Below, piece after piece: positions 5,519 to 11,479 of a stretch of DNA of 13,016 nt (position 1 is the stretch's first letter; each line of letters opens with the position of its first letter). The DNA is from an uncultured Eubacteriales bacterium (GTDB lineage Bacteria; Bacillota; Clostridia; Oscillospirales; Oscillospiraceae), in the NCBI GenBank assembly GCA_900552725.1, contig USAT01000050.1, positions 1 through 13,016 on the forward strand. Reading direction: 5' to 3'. The position numbers were made by a program, and so were the translations under genes. The notes beneath the pieces are model-generated. The model did not search any database, was not told where the DNA came from, and worked only from the letters and a program-made list of their open reading frames with translations.

Positions 5519-6676
5519 ATGAATCAGAAGGAACTCAACGAGATCCGTCGCCGCTTCAAGCTGGACAAAAACGCCATCAGCCGGATCTACGGCTGCTATG
5601 TCAACAGCAGCAAGGAGATCATCGCCAACATCGACGCCTCCCTGGGCCTCATGTCCCAGGAGGAGCAGGAGATGTACCTGACCCTACTGAAAAAGGCCCT
5701 GTCCGGCACCCTGGGCCGGAATCTCATCGACATCGAATTCTCCACCGCTCAGGTGACCGGCAGCGACGAGCACCGCCTGCTGCAGACCGTCCGCCAGACG
5801 GCCCTCCAGGACAGGCACTCCCGGGAGGAGCTGTGCCGCCGCATCATCGACGCCATGGACATGGGCGAGACCAATTACCTCATCCTCCTGGCCGCCGACG
5901 CCTACGATGTGCCCTATAAGGGCCGTGACGATGAGACCTTTGCCGACGGCTCCGACGCGGTGTACAAGTACTTCGTGTGCAGCATCTGCCCCGTGAAGGC
6001 CCCTACCCTGGAACTGAAATACAGCAACGAGGACAGCGAATTCCACAGCGCCTCCACCGGCCATATCGCCCTGGCGCCGGAGCTGGGCTTCCTGTTCCCC
6101 GCCTTTGACGACCGCGCCGCCAACATCTACAACGCCCTCTTTTACAGCAAGAACGCCGCCGAGCTCCATCAGGAGGTCATCGACGCCGTGTTCCGCGTGG
6201 CCGAGCCGCCCATGTCCGCCGAGGAGCAGAAGAACATATTCAGCACCGCCCTGGGCGACACCCTGCAGAAGGATTGCAGCTACGACGTGGTGCAGTCCGT
6301 CCACGAGCAGCTCCGGGGCCGCATCGATGAGCATAAGGAGAGCAAGGATCCCCAGCCCCTGACCCTGTCCGTCCGCGAGGTGGGCGACATGCTGTCCGGC
6401 AGCGGCGTGTCCGCCGAAAAGGTGGAGGCGTTCCAGCAGGAGTGCCGCAAACAGTACGGCGAGGACGCCGAGCTGAACCCCAAAAACATCATCGAAAGCG
6501 GCAAATTCCAGATCACCACCCCGGAGGTGAAGATCGCCGTGGCCCCGGAGTACAGCTATATGATCGAGGCCCGCGTCATCGACGGGCGAAAGTACATCCT
6601 GATCCCCGCCGACGACGGTGTGGAGATCAACGGCATCGGCGTAAACATCCCCAATCCGCAGAATACGGCGGAATAA
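5519..6676 (+). CDS. DUF4317 family protein
   Basis: A 385-residue soluble protein of the DUF4317 family, which is widespread in Clostridia and has no established function. Family hallmarks include the start ELNEIRRRFKLDKNAISRIYGCYV, then LSGTLGRNLIDIEF, NYLILLAADAYDVP, a cysteine-containing VCSICPVK segment (about residues 154-161), and GFLFPAFDDRAANIYNALFYSKN. The frame is open upstream, but the start is the ATG at 5519: AGGAGG lies six bases before it, and the promoter falls inside the upstream extension. No signal peptide or membrane segment is seen, so it is probably cytoplasmic. It is transcribed alone from its own promoter and ends in a strong terminator. Confidence 0.9.
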   Translation: MNQKELNEIRRRFKLDKNAISRIYGCYVNSSKEIIANIDASLGLMSQEEQEMYLTLLKKALSGTLGRNLIDIEFSTAQVTGSDEHRLLQTVRQTALQDRHSREELCRRIIDAMDMGETNYLILLAADAYDVPYKGRDDETFADGSDAVYKYFVCSICPVKAPTLELKYSNEDSEFHSASTGHIALAPELGFLFPAFDDRAANIYNALFYSKNAAELHQEVIDAVFRVAEPPMSAEEQKNIFSTALGDTLQKDCSYDVVQSVHEQLRGRIDEHKESKDPQPLTLSVREVGDMLSGSGVSAEKVEAFQQECRKQYGEDAELNPKNIIESGKFQITTPEVKIAVAPEYSYMIEARVIDGRKYILIPADDGVEINGIGVNIPNPQNTAE

Positions 6677-6692
6677 CGCCCCTTTTACATGC

Positions 6693-6721
6693 AAAAAAGC
6701 CCACCGTACGGTGGGCTTTTT
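6693..6721. terminator. Bidirectional terminator, perfect palindrome
   Basis: AAAAAGCCCACCG and its complement flank a TA centre, giving 28 perfectly palindromic bases with an A-run before and a T-run after. It ends the DUF4317 gene on plus and can end the ispA operon on minus, 35 bases after that stop codon. Confidence 0.93.
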
Positions 6722-6755
6722 CCCATATTCGGCTGTCAGGGCGATCCGGTCACTT

Positions 6756-7625
6756 TTACTGATTCCGGCCCACCATCCGGTCGGCCAATTCCCACAGGAA
6801 CATGTGATCCGACCAGTTTTCCACGGCGGCCTTGGCCTGCTCCGTGCAGCGCTCTACCTCTTTGGCGCAGCCGTCCAGGCCCAGCACGTCCACGAACGTG
6901 ACTTTGCCCTCCTCCTTGTCGGAGCCGATAGGCTTGCCGAACACGGCGGCGTCGCCCACCACGTCCAGCATGTCGTCCCGGATCTGGAAGGCCCGGCCGA
7001 TGCCGTCGGCGTAGGCCAGCGCCTGGGAGCGCATGCCCTGGTTCATCTTGGCGGCCACGCAGCCCAGCTCCGCCGCGCCGGAGATCATCACGCCGGTTTT
7101 CAGGCGGTTCAGCTGGGTCAGGCCCTCGGCGGTGTCCACGTTGTACACGGTGTCCAGCACCTGGCCGCCCACCATACCGTCGGCGCCGCAGGCCCGCACC
7201 AGCACCCGCAGTGCCTCCAGCTTGGTGTCGGCGGGCAGCATGGGCGCGTCCAGGATCAGCCGGAACGCCTCCGGCTGCAGAGCGTCGCCCGCCAGGACGG
7301 CCAGCGTCTCGCCGTAGGCTTTGTGGCAGGTGGGCTTGCCCCGGCGCAGATCGTCGTCGTCCATGCAGGGCAGATCATCGTGGATGAGACTGTAATTATG
7401 CACCAGCTCCAGCGCGCAGCCGAAGGGCAGCGCCAGGTGCCAGTCGATGCCGCCCAGACGGGCGAACTCCAGCGTCAGCACCGGGCGGATGCGCTTGCCG
7501 CCGCCCAGGATGGCGTAGCGCATGGCCTCGTACAGCCGGCCATAGGCCACGTCGCCGGTGAACAGGCCGTCCAGATACTTCTCGATGGCCTGCTGATATT
7601 CTTGGTATCTCGCTTCGTAATCCAT
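6756..7625 (-). CDS. ispA: Polyprenyl diphosphate synthase (farnesyl/geranyl type)
   Basis: A 289-residue cytoplasmic prenyltransferase that condenses isopentenyl diphosphate with allylic diphosphates to make geranyl/farnesyl diphosphate for isoprenoid lipids. The substrate-binding GGGKRIRP lies at residues 41-48. The first aspartate-rich motif is DDLPCMDD (D83, D84, D89), followed by DDLRRGK. KTG lies at about 176-178. The second aspartate-rich motif is DDMLD (217-221). Length and motif order fit IspA. It is the last gene of the operon after xseB. The start ATG at 7625 is served by GAGGA inside the last unit of a 15-bp tandem repeat. No dxs gene follows, unlike in many Firmicutes operons; a terminator comes next. 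Confidence 0.93.
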   Translation of the reverse strand: MDYEARYQEYQQAIEKYLDGLFTGDVAYGRLYEAMRYAILGGGKRIRPVLTLEFARLGGIDWHLALPFGCALELVHNYSLIHDDLPCMDDDDLRRGKPTCHKAYGETLAVLAGDALQPEAFRLILDAPMLPADTKLEALRVLVRACGADGMVGGQVLDTVYNVDTAEGLTQLNRLKTGVMISGAAELGCVAAKMNQGMRSQALAYADGIGRAFQIRDDMLDVVGDAAVFGKPIGSDKEEGKVTFVDVLGLDGCAKEVERCTEQAKAAVENWSDHMFLWELADRMVGRNQ

Positions 7626-7628
7626 AGT

Positions 7629-7670
7629 ATTCCTCGCTTACTTATTCCTCGCTTACTTATTCCTCGCTTA
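7629..7670 (-). repeat. 15-bp tandem repeat at the xseB/ispA junction
   Basis: The unit ATTCCTCGCTTACTT (plus strand) occurs at 7629-7643 and 7644-7658, plus a 12-base partial copy at 7659-7670. On the coding strand each unit reads GTAAGCGAGGAATAA or close to it. The unit therefore repeats both the last codons and stop of xseB and the GAGGA ribosome binding sequence of ispA. Only the copy nearest to 7625 is placed to serve the ispA start. Confidence 0.92.
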
Positions 7671-7887
7671 AAAAATCACTTTCGATGGGAGCGCCGTCGG
7701 GGCCCTTCATCAGCTTGACCACCTGCTGCTCCGCCTTGTCCAGCTCTGTCCGGCACTGGGCGATCAGCTTCGTGCCCTCCTCAAACAGCTTCAGGGAGTC
7801 GCTGAGCTGGGCGTCGCCCTTTTCCAGCTTGCCCACGATCTCCTCCAGCCGGGCCATGTTTTCCTCAAACGTCTTTTTTGCCGCCAT
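7657..7887 (-). CDS. xseB: Exodeoxyribonuclease VII small subunit
   Basis: A 76-residue protein, normal length for XseB, which binds several copies to XseA to make the enzyme that degrades single-stranded DNA. The conserved core TFEENMARLEEIVGKLEKGDAQLSDSLKLFEEGTKL covers about residues 6-41 and forms two long helices. It starts at ATG 7887, three bases after the xseA stop, with AGGAGG lying inside the last codons of xseA, so the two subunits are translationally linked. Its final codons lie inside the tandem repeat, so its C-terminus may have been changed by that duplication. Confidence 0.95.
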   Translation of the reverse strand: MAAKKTFEENMARLEEIVGKLEKGDAQLSDSLKLFEEGTKLIAQCRTELDKAEQQVVKLMKGPDGAPIESDFLSEE

Positions 7888-7890
7888 ATG

Positions 7891-9093
7891 TCATTCCTCC
7901 TTATGGTCAACGGTGCAGTCCAGCGCGCCCTGCCCCAGCTGCACATGTATCCGGTCGCCTTCCTGTACCTGTCCGCTGCTGCGCAGCACCGTGCCGTCCG
8001 ACGTCTGGGCCATGGCATAGCCCCGGCCCAGCACCTTCAGCGGGCTGAGGGCGTCCAGCGACGCCGCCAGCGCGGCAAACCGCTGCTGCCGTGCGCCCAG
8101 CTGCCGGTGGGCCGTCAGTCCCATGCGCTGCTGCACGCTGTCAAGCTGCATCCGCCGGTCGTCGATAAACGCCATGGGATCGGTCAGCACCCGCTTGGCC
8201 GCCAGGGCCTTCCACCGGGCGTCCGCCTTTTCCAGCGTGTTCAGCGTCCCCTGGGCCATGCCCCGCGACGCGCTGTCCAGCCGCTTCAGAAGCTCCGCCT
8301 GATCCGGCACGGCGATCTCCGCCGCATTGGAGGGCGTGGACGCCCGGCGATCCGCCACGAAGTCGGAGATGGTCACATCCGGCTCATGCCCCACGGCGGA
8401 GATCACCGGGATCTCCGAGGCATAGATGGCCCGCGCCACCCGCTCGTCATTGAAGGCCCACAGATCCTCGATAGAGCCGCCGCCCCGGCCCACGATCAGC
8501 ACATCCGCCAGCTGCCAGCGGTTGGCGTAGCGGATGGCGCCCACGATCTCCGGCGGCGCCTCTACGCCCTGGACCCGCACCGGCAGCAGCAGCACCTTGG
8601 CGATGGGATAGCGCCGCCGCAGGATGCGGATCATGTCGTGTACCGCCGCGCCTGCCGACGAGGTGACGATGGCGATGCGCCGCGGGTACAGCGGCAGCGG
8701 CTTCTTATGGACGGGGTCGAACAGGCCCTCCCGGTTCAGCTTCTCCTTCAGCTGCTCGAAGGCCACATACAGATCGCCGATGCCGTCCGCCGACAGAGAC
8801 GTACAGTACAGCTGGTACGCGCCGTCACGGGGATAGACGCTGATGCGTCCCCCGGCAATGACCTGCATGCCGCTCTCGGGCCGGAAGCGCAGCTTCCCCG
8901 CGCTGCCCCGGAACATGACGCAGCGGATGGCGCTCTCGCCGTCCTTCAGGGTGAAGTAGTGGTGGCCGGAGGGGTAGATCTTATAGTTGGACAGCTCGCC
9001 CCGGATCAGCAGCTCGCTGAGCTGGGGCACGCCGTCGATGATGCTTTTGATATACTGATTGACTTCCGTCACGCTGAAAACGTGCTGCTCCAT
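7891..9093 (-). CDS. xseA: Exodeoxyribonuclease VII large subunit
   Basis: A 400-residue nuclease subunit that, with XseB, cuts single-stranded DNA from both ends into oligonucleotides. Residues 4-100 are the OB-fold nucleic-acid-binding domain (FSVTEVNQYIKSIID to YQLYC). The catalytic domain follows, with GRGGGSIEDLWAFN at 202-215 and SAVGHEPDVTISDFVADRRASTP at 232-254, both family signatures. A helical region for XseB binding comes next, then a C-terminal part with SPLKVLGRGYAMAQ. The frame is open far upstream into nusB, but the start is the ATG at 9093: it gives the conserved MEQHVFSVTEVN start and follows AGGAGG, although the four-base spacing is short. It sits in the nusB-xseA-xseB operon. 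Confidence 0.95.
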   Translation of the reverse strand: MEQHVFSVTEVNQYIKSIIDGVPQLSELLIRGELSNYKIYPSGHHYFTLKDGESAIRCVMFRGSAGKLRFRPESGMQVIAGGRISVYPRDGAYQLYCTSLSADGIGDLYVAFEQLKEKLNREGLFDPVHKKPLPLYPRRIAIVTSSAGAAVHDMIRILRRRYPIAKVLLLPVRVQGVEAPPEIVGAIRYANRWQLADVLIVGRGGGSIEDLWAFNDERVARAIYASEIPVISAVGHEPDVTISDFVADRRASTPSNAAEIAVPDQAELLKRLDSASRGMAQGTLNTLEKADARWKALAAKRVLTDPMAFIDDRRMQLDSVQQRMGLTAHRQLGARQQRFAALAASLDALSPLKVLGRGYAMAQTSDGTVLRSSGQVQEGDRIHVQLGQGALDCTVDHKEE

Positions 9094-9104
9094 AGTGCCT
9101 CCTA

Positions 9105-9130
9105 CGAAAAGAGCAGGGCGTCTGCCCTGC
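9105..9130 (-). terminator. Hairpin between nusB and xseA, possible weak terminator
   Basis: On the minus strand GCAGGGC, a four-base loop AGAC, GCCCTGC, then TCTTTTCG. The short GC stem with a poor T-run fits a leaky terminator or mRNA processing hairpin inside the operon. It ends about ten bases before the xseA ribosome binding site. Confidence 0.45.
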
Positions 9131-9140
9131 CCTTCTGTGT

Positions 9141-9590
9141 TTACTCCTTGATCTCCTGCCGCAGGAAGCTGCCCAGAATACCGTTGACGAACTTGGCCGT
9201 CTCCGGCTCGTCGTACTTGCGGGTCAGCTCCACCGCCTCGTTGATGGCGACGCCGTGGGGGATGTCGGGCATGTACATGATCTCGTACATGGCCAGCCGC
9301 ATGATGGCCGAGGCCACCAGGGAGATGCGCTCGAAGCGCCAGCCCTTGGCGTACTTTTCGATGTAGGCATCCAGCTCGGCGGCATGCTCCGCCACACCGG
9401 AGACCAGACGGCGGATATACGTCTCCTGCTTGGCGTTGGGACGCTGCGCGTACACGTCGCACTCCGGCGCCAGCTCGGCGAATTTCTCCTCCGACAGGTA
9501 TTGATCCAGAAACTCCCCAATGGGAAGATCGGTAAAGCTCAGCTCAAACGCCAGGTGCATAGCGATCTCACGGGCAGTATTGCGTGTCAT
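9141..9590 (-). CDS. nusB: Transcription antitermination factor NusB
   Basis: A 149-residue all-helical RNA-binding protein. NusB pairs with S10 (NusE) on boxA RNA to prevent early termination in rRNA operons. Recognisable parts are the start TRNTAREIAMHLAFELSF, the central IEKYAKGWRFERISLVASAIMRLAMYEI (about residues 82-109), and the C-terminal PHGVAINEAVELTRKYDEPETAKFVNGILGSF (about 114-145). The length is slightly above the family's usual 130-145. The start ATG at 9590 is preceded only by a weak purine-rich AGAGAGAAG, so coupling to the gene 24 bases upstream may matter. It belongs to the asp23-nusB-xseAB-ispA operon. Confidence 0.95.
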   Translation of the reverse strand: MTRNTAREIAMHLAFELSFTDLPIGEFLDQYLSEEKFAELAPECDVYAQRPNAKQETYIRRLVSGVAEHAAELDAYIEKYAKGWRFERISLVASAIMRLAMYEIMYMPDIPHGVAINEAVELTRKYDEPETAKFVNGILGSFLRQEIKE

Positions 9591-9614
9591 ATTCTTCTCT
9601 CTCTTTTTCTTCGT

Positions 9615-9974
9615 TTAGTTGAAGCTGATGCCGCCCACATGGACGTTCACGGCGGATACGGGATAGCCGGTGGTGCTCTCCAGCGCCTGGTACACGGCGT
9701 TCTGTGCCTTTTTGGCCACCTCGCCGATGGTGCAGCCGTAGCGCACGGTGATGAACACATACACCATGATGGCGTCGCCGTCCATCTCCACCCGGATGCC
9801 CTTGGCGGTCATCTTCTTGCCGCCCATGAAGTCCGACACGTTGGCGCTCATCAGTCCGGTGACGTCCTCCACCTCCAGCACGGCGGCAGACGCGATGGAG
9901 GCCACCACCTCCTCGGAGATCTGGATGGTGCCCAGCTCCTCCTGGTGGGTCATGTACTCTTTATTTTCAGGCAT
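9615..9974 (-). CDS. Asp23/Gls24 family envelope stress protein
   Basis: A 119-residue protein of the Asp23/Gls24 (DUF322) family. Members in Firmicutes are abundant membrane-associated proteins linked to cell-envelope stress, often with no membrane helix of their own. Family features are GTIQISEEVVASIASAAVLEVEDVTGL (about residues 15-41) and the C-terminal VYQALESTTGYPVSAVNVHVGGISF. A frame extension to 10004 uses a non-ATG start. The ATG at 9974 is preferred because it follows AAGGAG and lies downstream of a good promoter. It is the first gene of the operon, a common position for such genes next to nusB in Clostridia. Confidence 0.9.
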   Translation of the reverse strand: MPENKEYMTHQEELGTIQISEEVVASIASAAVLEVEDVTGLMSANVSDFMGGKKMTAKGIRVEMDGDAIMVYVFITVRYGCTIGEVAKKAQNAVYQALESTTGYPVSAVNVHVGGISFN

Positions 9975-10015
9975 AGCGTTGTATCTCCTTGCAATCAAAC
10001 TCATTCGTAATGTTC

Positions 10016-10044
10016 AGTATACCATTTCCCGCCGGAAATTACAA
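10016..10044 (-). promoter_or_regulatory. Sigma-A promoter of the asp23-nusB-xseAB-ispA operon
   Basis: On the minus strand TTGTAA, 17 bases, TATACT, with TGG before the -10 box. Transcription would start near 10009, about 35 bases before the ATG at 9974. The spacer holds an inverted repeat TTTCC-N4-GGAAA, similar to the TTTCCCGGGAAA found in the spacer of ECF promoter P1. Confidence 0.8.
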
Positions 10045-10384
10045 CAACAATTTACTGTGGGGCGGGATGTTTTTGGCTGAGCTGTGATACATCCCGGGCA
10101 AGCGTATCAAAGGATAGGCGCGATCAGGTGTCCCCAAAAGCGCGGCGCAGCACAAAATGGGATAGCTCCCTTCCCTGCGGCAGAAACAGCAGCGGAGGTG
10201 CGTCGCCCCTCCGCTGCTGCCCTATAGAGGAAAATCAAAGCTAGACGGGATCTGTTTGGCAAACCGAAATTAAATACCCACAGCAAAGCTGTGTTCAAAT
10301 CATATATAAAAACTGTAAACAATTCTACCACAACTTTTATAAGCAACGGTGTGCAAGGGGCTACAAGCGGTATAAAGAAACAAG
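10045..10384. other. Accessory stretch without a supported gene
   Basis: About 340 bases with a switch from GC-rich to AT-rich sequence near 10260. It holds several inverted repeats: GGGATGT/ACATCCC (10064-10095), the 12-bp-arm hairpin at 10186-10218, GTTTGGCAAAC (10254-10264) and CACAGC-AAA-GCTGTG (10279-10293). A minus-strand open frame runs through it, but this part has no protein-like composition. It looks like the edge of an old insertion. Confidence 0.5.
10186..10218 (-). terminator. Strong hairpin, possible minus-strand terminator
   Basis: Perfect 12-base arms CAGCAGCGGAGG and CCTCCGCTGCTG with a nine-base loop. On the minus strand only TTT follows before CTG, so if it terminates it is weak. 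It would sit behind the minus-strand gene fragment at 10385-10610. Confidence 0.4.
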
Positions 10385-10610
10385 TAGTTTGATATTCCTT
10401 CAACAGTGTCTCAGCTGCCTTGGAGGATACCTTCAGCTTTTCGCACACCGCCTTGGTCAATTCTGCCTCAGAGGTATCCTGCGCCTCGGCGCAGAGGTAT
10501 GCCGCCCTGCGCAGTTGATTGTCCCGGCTGATGGGAATGGACAGAGAGGAAGAATACCGCGCGGCATAGTCGGACAGTGCCGCTTCTATCGCGGGCGTCG
10601 CATATGGCAA
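10385..10610 (-). pseudogene. Gene fragment, possibly sigma-70 region 3-like
   Basis: About 70 codons on the minus strand read like a real helical protein, including RDNQLRRAAYLCAEAQDT and KLKVSSKAAETLLKEYQ. After that the frame turns into unlikely sequence. The pattern, IPISR followed by a three-helix stretch, resembles region 3 of sigma factors carried on conjugative elements, but this is a weak guess. Its 5' side runs into the recombinase fragment on the other strand, so the original N-terminus is missing. No ribosome binding site or normal start is seen. Confidence 0.35.
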
Positions 10611-10890
10611 GCATCCGCAAGCGCGGCAGCAGCTATCTCATCGTGGTCTCCATGGGCTATGACTACAACGGCAAGCGTATCAAGCCCCAGCAGAAAACCG
10701 TCCACCCGCCAGAAGAACTGACACCCAAGCAGGTCGAAAAGTGGCTCAACGAGCAGGCTGTCCTCTTTGAGCGTGAATGCCGTCACACGCCGCAGCCCAT
10801 CCAGCAGCTCACGCTGGCAAAACACATCGATCTGTGGCTGACGGACATCGCTCCCGGCAAGCTGGCAAAGTCCACCATGTCGAATCACTT
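10604..10890 (+). pseudogene. Tyrosine recombinase (integrase) N-terminal fragment
   Basis: The first 90-95 residues of a phage/ICE-type integrase. It starts MASIRKRGSSYLIVVSMGYD, the usual AP2-like arm-binding domain. It continues through an EELTPKQVEKWLNEQAVLFE helix and into the SAM-like core-binding domain, with LAKHIDLWLTDIAPGKLAKST. The match ends near 10885. The frame continues to a stop at 11056 with no further integrase sequence, and the catalytic domain with its R-H-R-Y residues is absent. Upstream of the ATG there is no ribosome binding site. It is therefore a dead remnant of an integrated element, joined directly to a fragment of another gene. Confidence 0.8.
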
Positions 10891-11100
10891 GATCCTTCTG
10901 CCGAAAATGCTTTGCAGAGAGAAAAGAGGATCTCCTTTTATAGCAGGAACGGGATTTTTGATACCGGATGCAGATTTATTGATGAAGGCGAAACCTATTC
11001 TGTGCTGGCATCTGATATTGATCACTTTGATTCAAGAGAGTACGAAACGCTCCTGAGAAGCTTCTCTTTTGGAACATATAAAAAGCATATTGCACGATGA
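10888..11100 (+). pseudogene. GNAT acetyltransferase C-terminal fragment
   Basis: In a different frame from the recombinase fragment, about 70 codons read like the end of a GNAT N-acetyltransferase. REKRISFYSRNGIFDTGCRF corresponds to the usual RRIxFYxxNGFxDTG segment, followed by the closing strand (ETYSVLASD) and a tail ending SFGTYKKHIAR and TGA at 11098-11100. The N-terminal part with the acetyl-CoA-binding loop is missing. The join with the recombinase fragment lies at about 10875-10895. It is not expressed in any obvious way. Confidence 0.6.
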
Positions 11101-11163
11101 TAACTCGCGGCCTTACGAACGATTCGCTATTCATAGTTCTGCTGTGTACATCCACATCTTTCA

Positions 11164-11192
11164 TTGACAGCGCTGCAAATCCATGATAGACT
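11164..11192 (+). promoter_or_regulatory. Sigma-A promoter of the FMN riboswitch leader
   Basis: A perfect -35 box TTGACA (11164-11169), 17 bases, then TAGACT (11187-11192) with TGA before it. The start near 11199 falls just ahead of the riboswitch P1 stem. Confidence 0.8.
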
Positions 11193-11204
11193 AATCGTAT
11201 AAAG

Positions 11205-11313
11205 TTTTCTTCGGAAACGAGCGTGTTCTCTACTGGCGGTGACAGCCCGCGAGCGTTCAGCTAATTCGGTGCGATACCGAAGCCAACAGTTAGGTCTGGA
11301 AGGGAGAAGAAGT
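11205..11313 (+). ncRNA. FMN riboswitch (RFN element) aptamer
   Basis: The conserved RFN blocks are readable in order: ACTGGCGGTGACAGCCCGCGAGCG, ATTCGGTGCGATACCGAAGCC, and GTCTGGAAGGGAGAAGAAG. The closing stem P1 pairs TTCTTC (11207-11212) with GAAGAA (11306-11311). A smaller stem pairs TTCGGT with ACCGAA. The first block after P1 (GAG...CTC) is more degenerate than the usual GGG...CCC. FMN riboswitches bind flavin mononucleotide and control riboflavin synthesis or transport genes. Here the aptamer lies in the leader of a MATE transporter. Confidence 0.9.
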
Positions 11314-11327
11314 CTTTCCGGTATGCG

Positions 11328-11379
11328 GCCGGATGCCCTTTTCTGCTCAAAATCCGAGAGATTGAGTTTTGCATCCGGC
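11328..11379 (+). promoter_or_regulatory. Antiterminator hairpin of the FMN switch
   Basis: GCCGGATGC (11328-11336) is perfectly complementary to GCATCCGGC (11371-11379). The second arm is also the beginning of the terminator's 5' arm (11372-11384), so the two hairpins exclude each other. A short hairpin TCCGG/CCGGA (11317-11333) could in turn block the antiterminator. Confidence 0.65.
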
Positions 11380-11428
11380 GCAGCAATGCTCCCGTTGGGA
11401 GAAAGCTGCCGCTGGATGTTTTTTCTTT
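11372..11428 (+). terminator. Riboswitch-controlled intrinsic terminator
   Basis: CATCCGGCGCAGC (11372-11384) pairs with GCTGCCGCTGGATG (11405-11418), with one bulge and one G-T pair. An inner CTCCC/GGGAG stem sits in the loop, and TTTTTTCTTT follows at 11419-11428. It ends about 50 bases before the MATE start codon. Confidence 0.8.
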
Positions 11429-11479
11429 GCGGCAGTCTTCCTTGGGGGATAATCCAGAAAAAAGGAAGGATGATGCGTC

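Noticed and set aside
5684..6694. 336-codon minus-strand frame opposite the DUF4317 gene
   Set aside because: Composition (His, Gly, Val-rich) is typical of an antisense frame, and the plus-strand gene has promoter, ribosome binding site and terminator.
6711..7718. 335-codon plus-strand frame opposite ispA
   Set aside because: Antisense shadow; ispA on the minus strand carries all catalytic motifs.
8834..8839. CGTCTA -10-like match on the minus strand
   Set aside because: Inside xseA with no matching -35 element.
7888..9366. 492-codon plus-strand frame opposite xseA
   Set aside because: Antisense shadow of a well-recognised nuclease gene.
10097..10683. 14-bp direct repeat GGCAAGCGTATCAA at 10097-10110 and 10670-10683
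   Set aside because: Considered as an attachment-site duplication, but one copy lies inside integrase coding sequence and a match this long can arise by chance in 13 kb.
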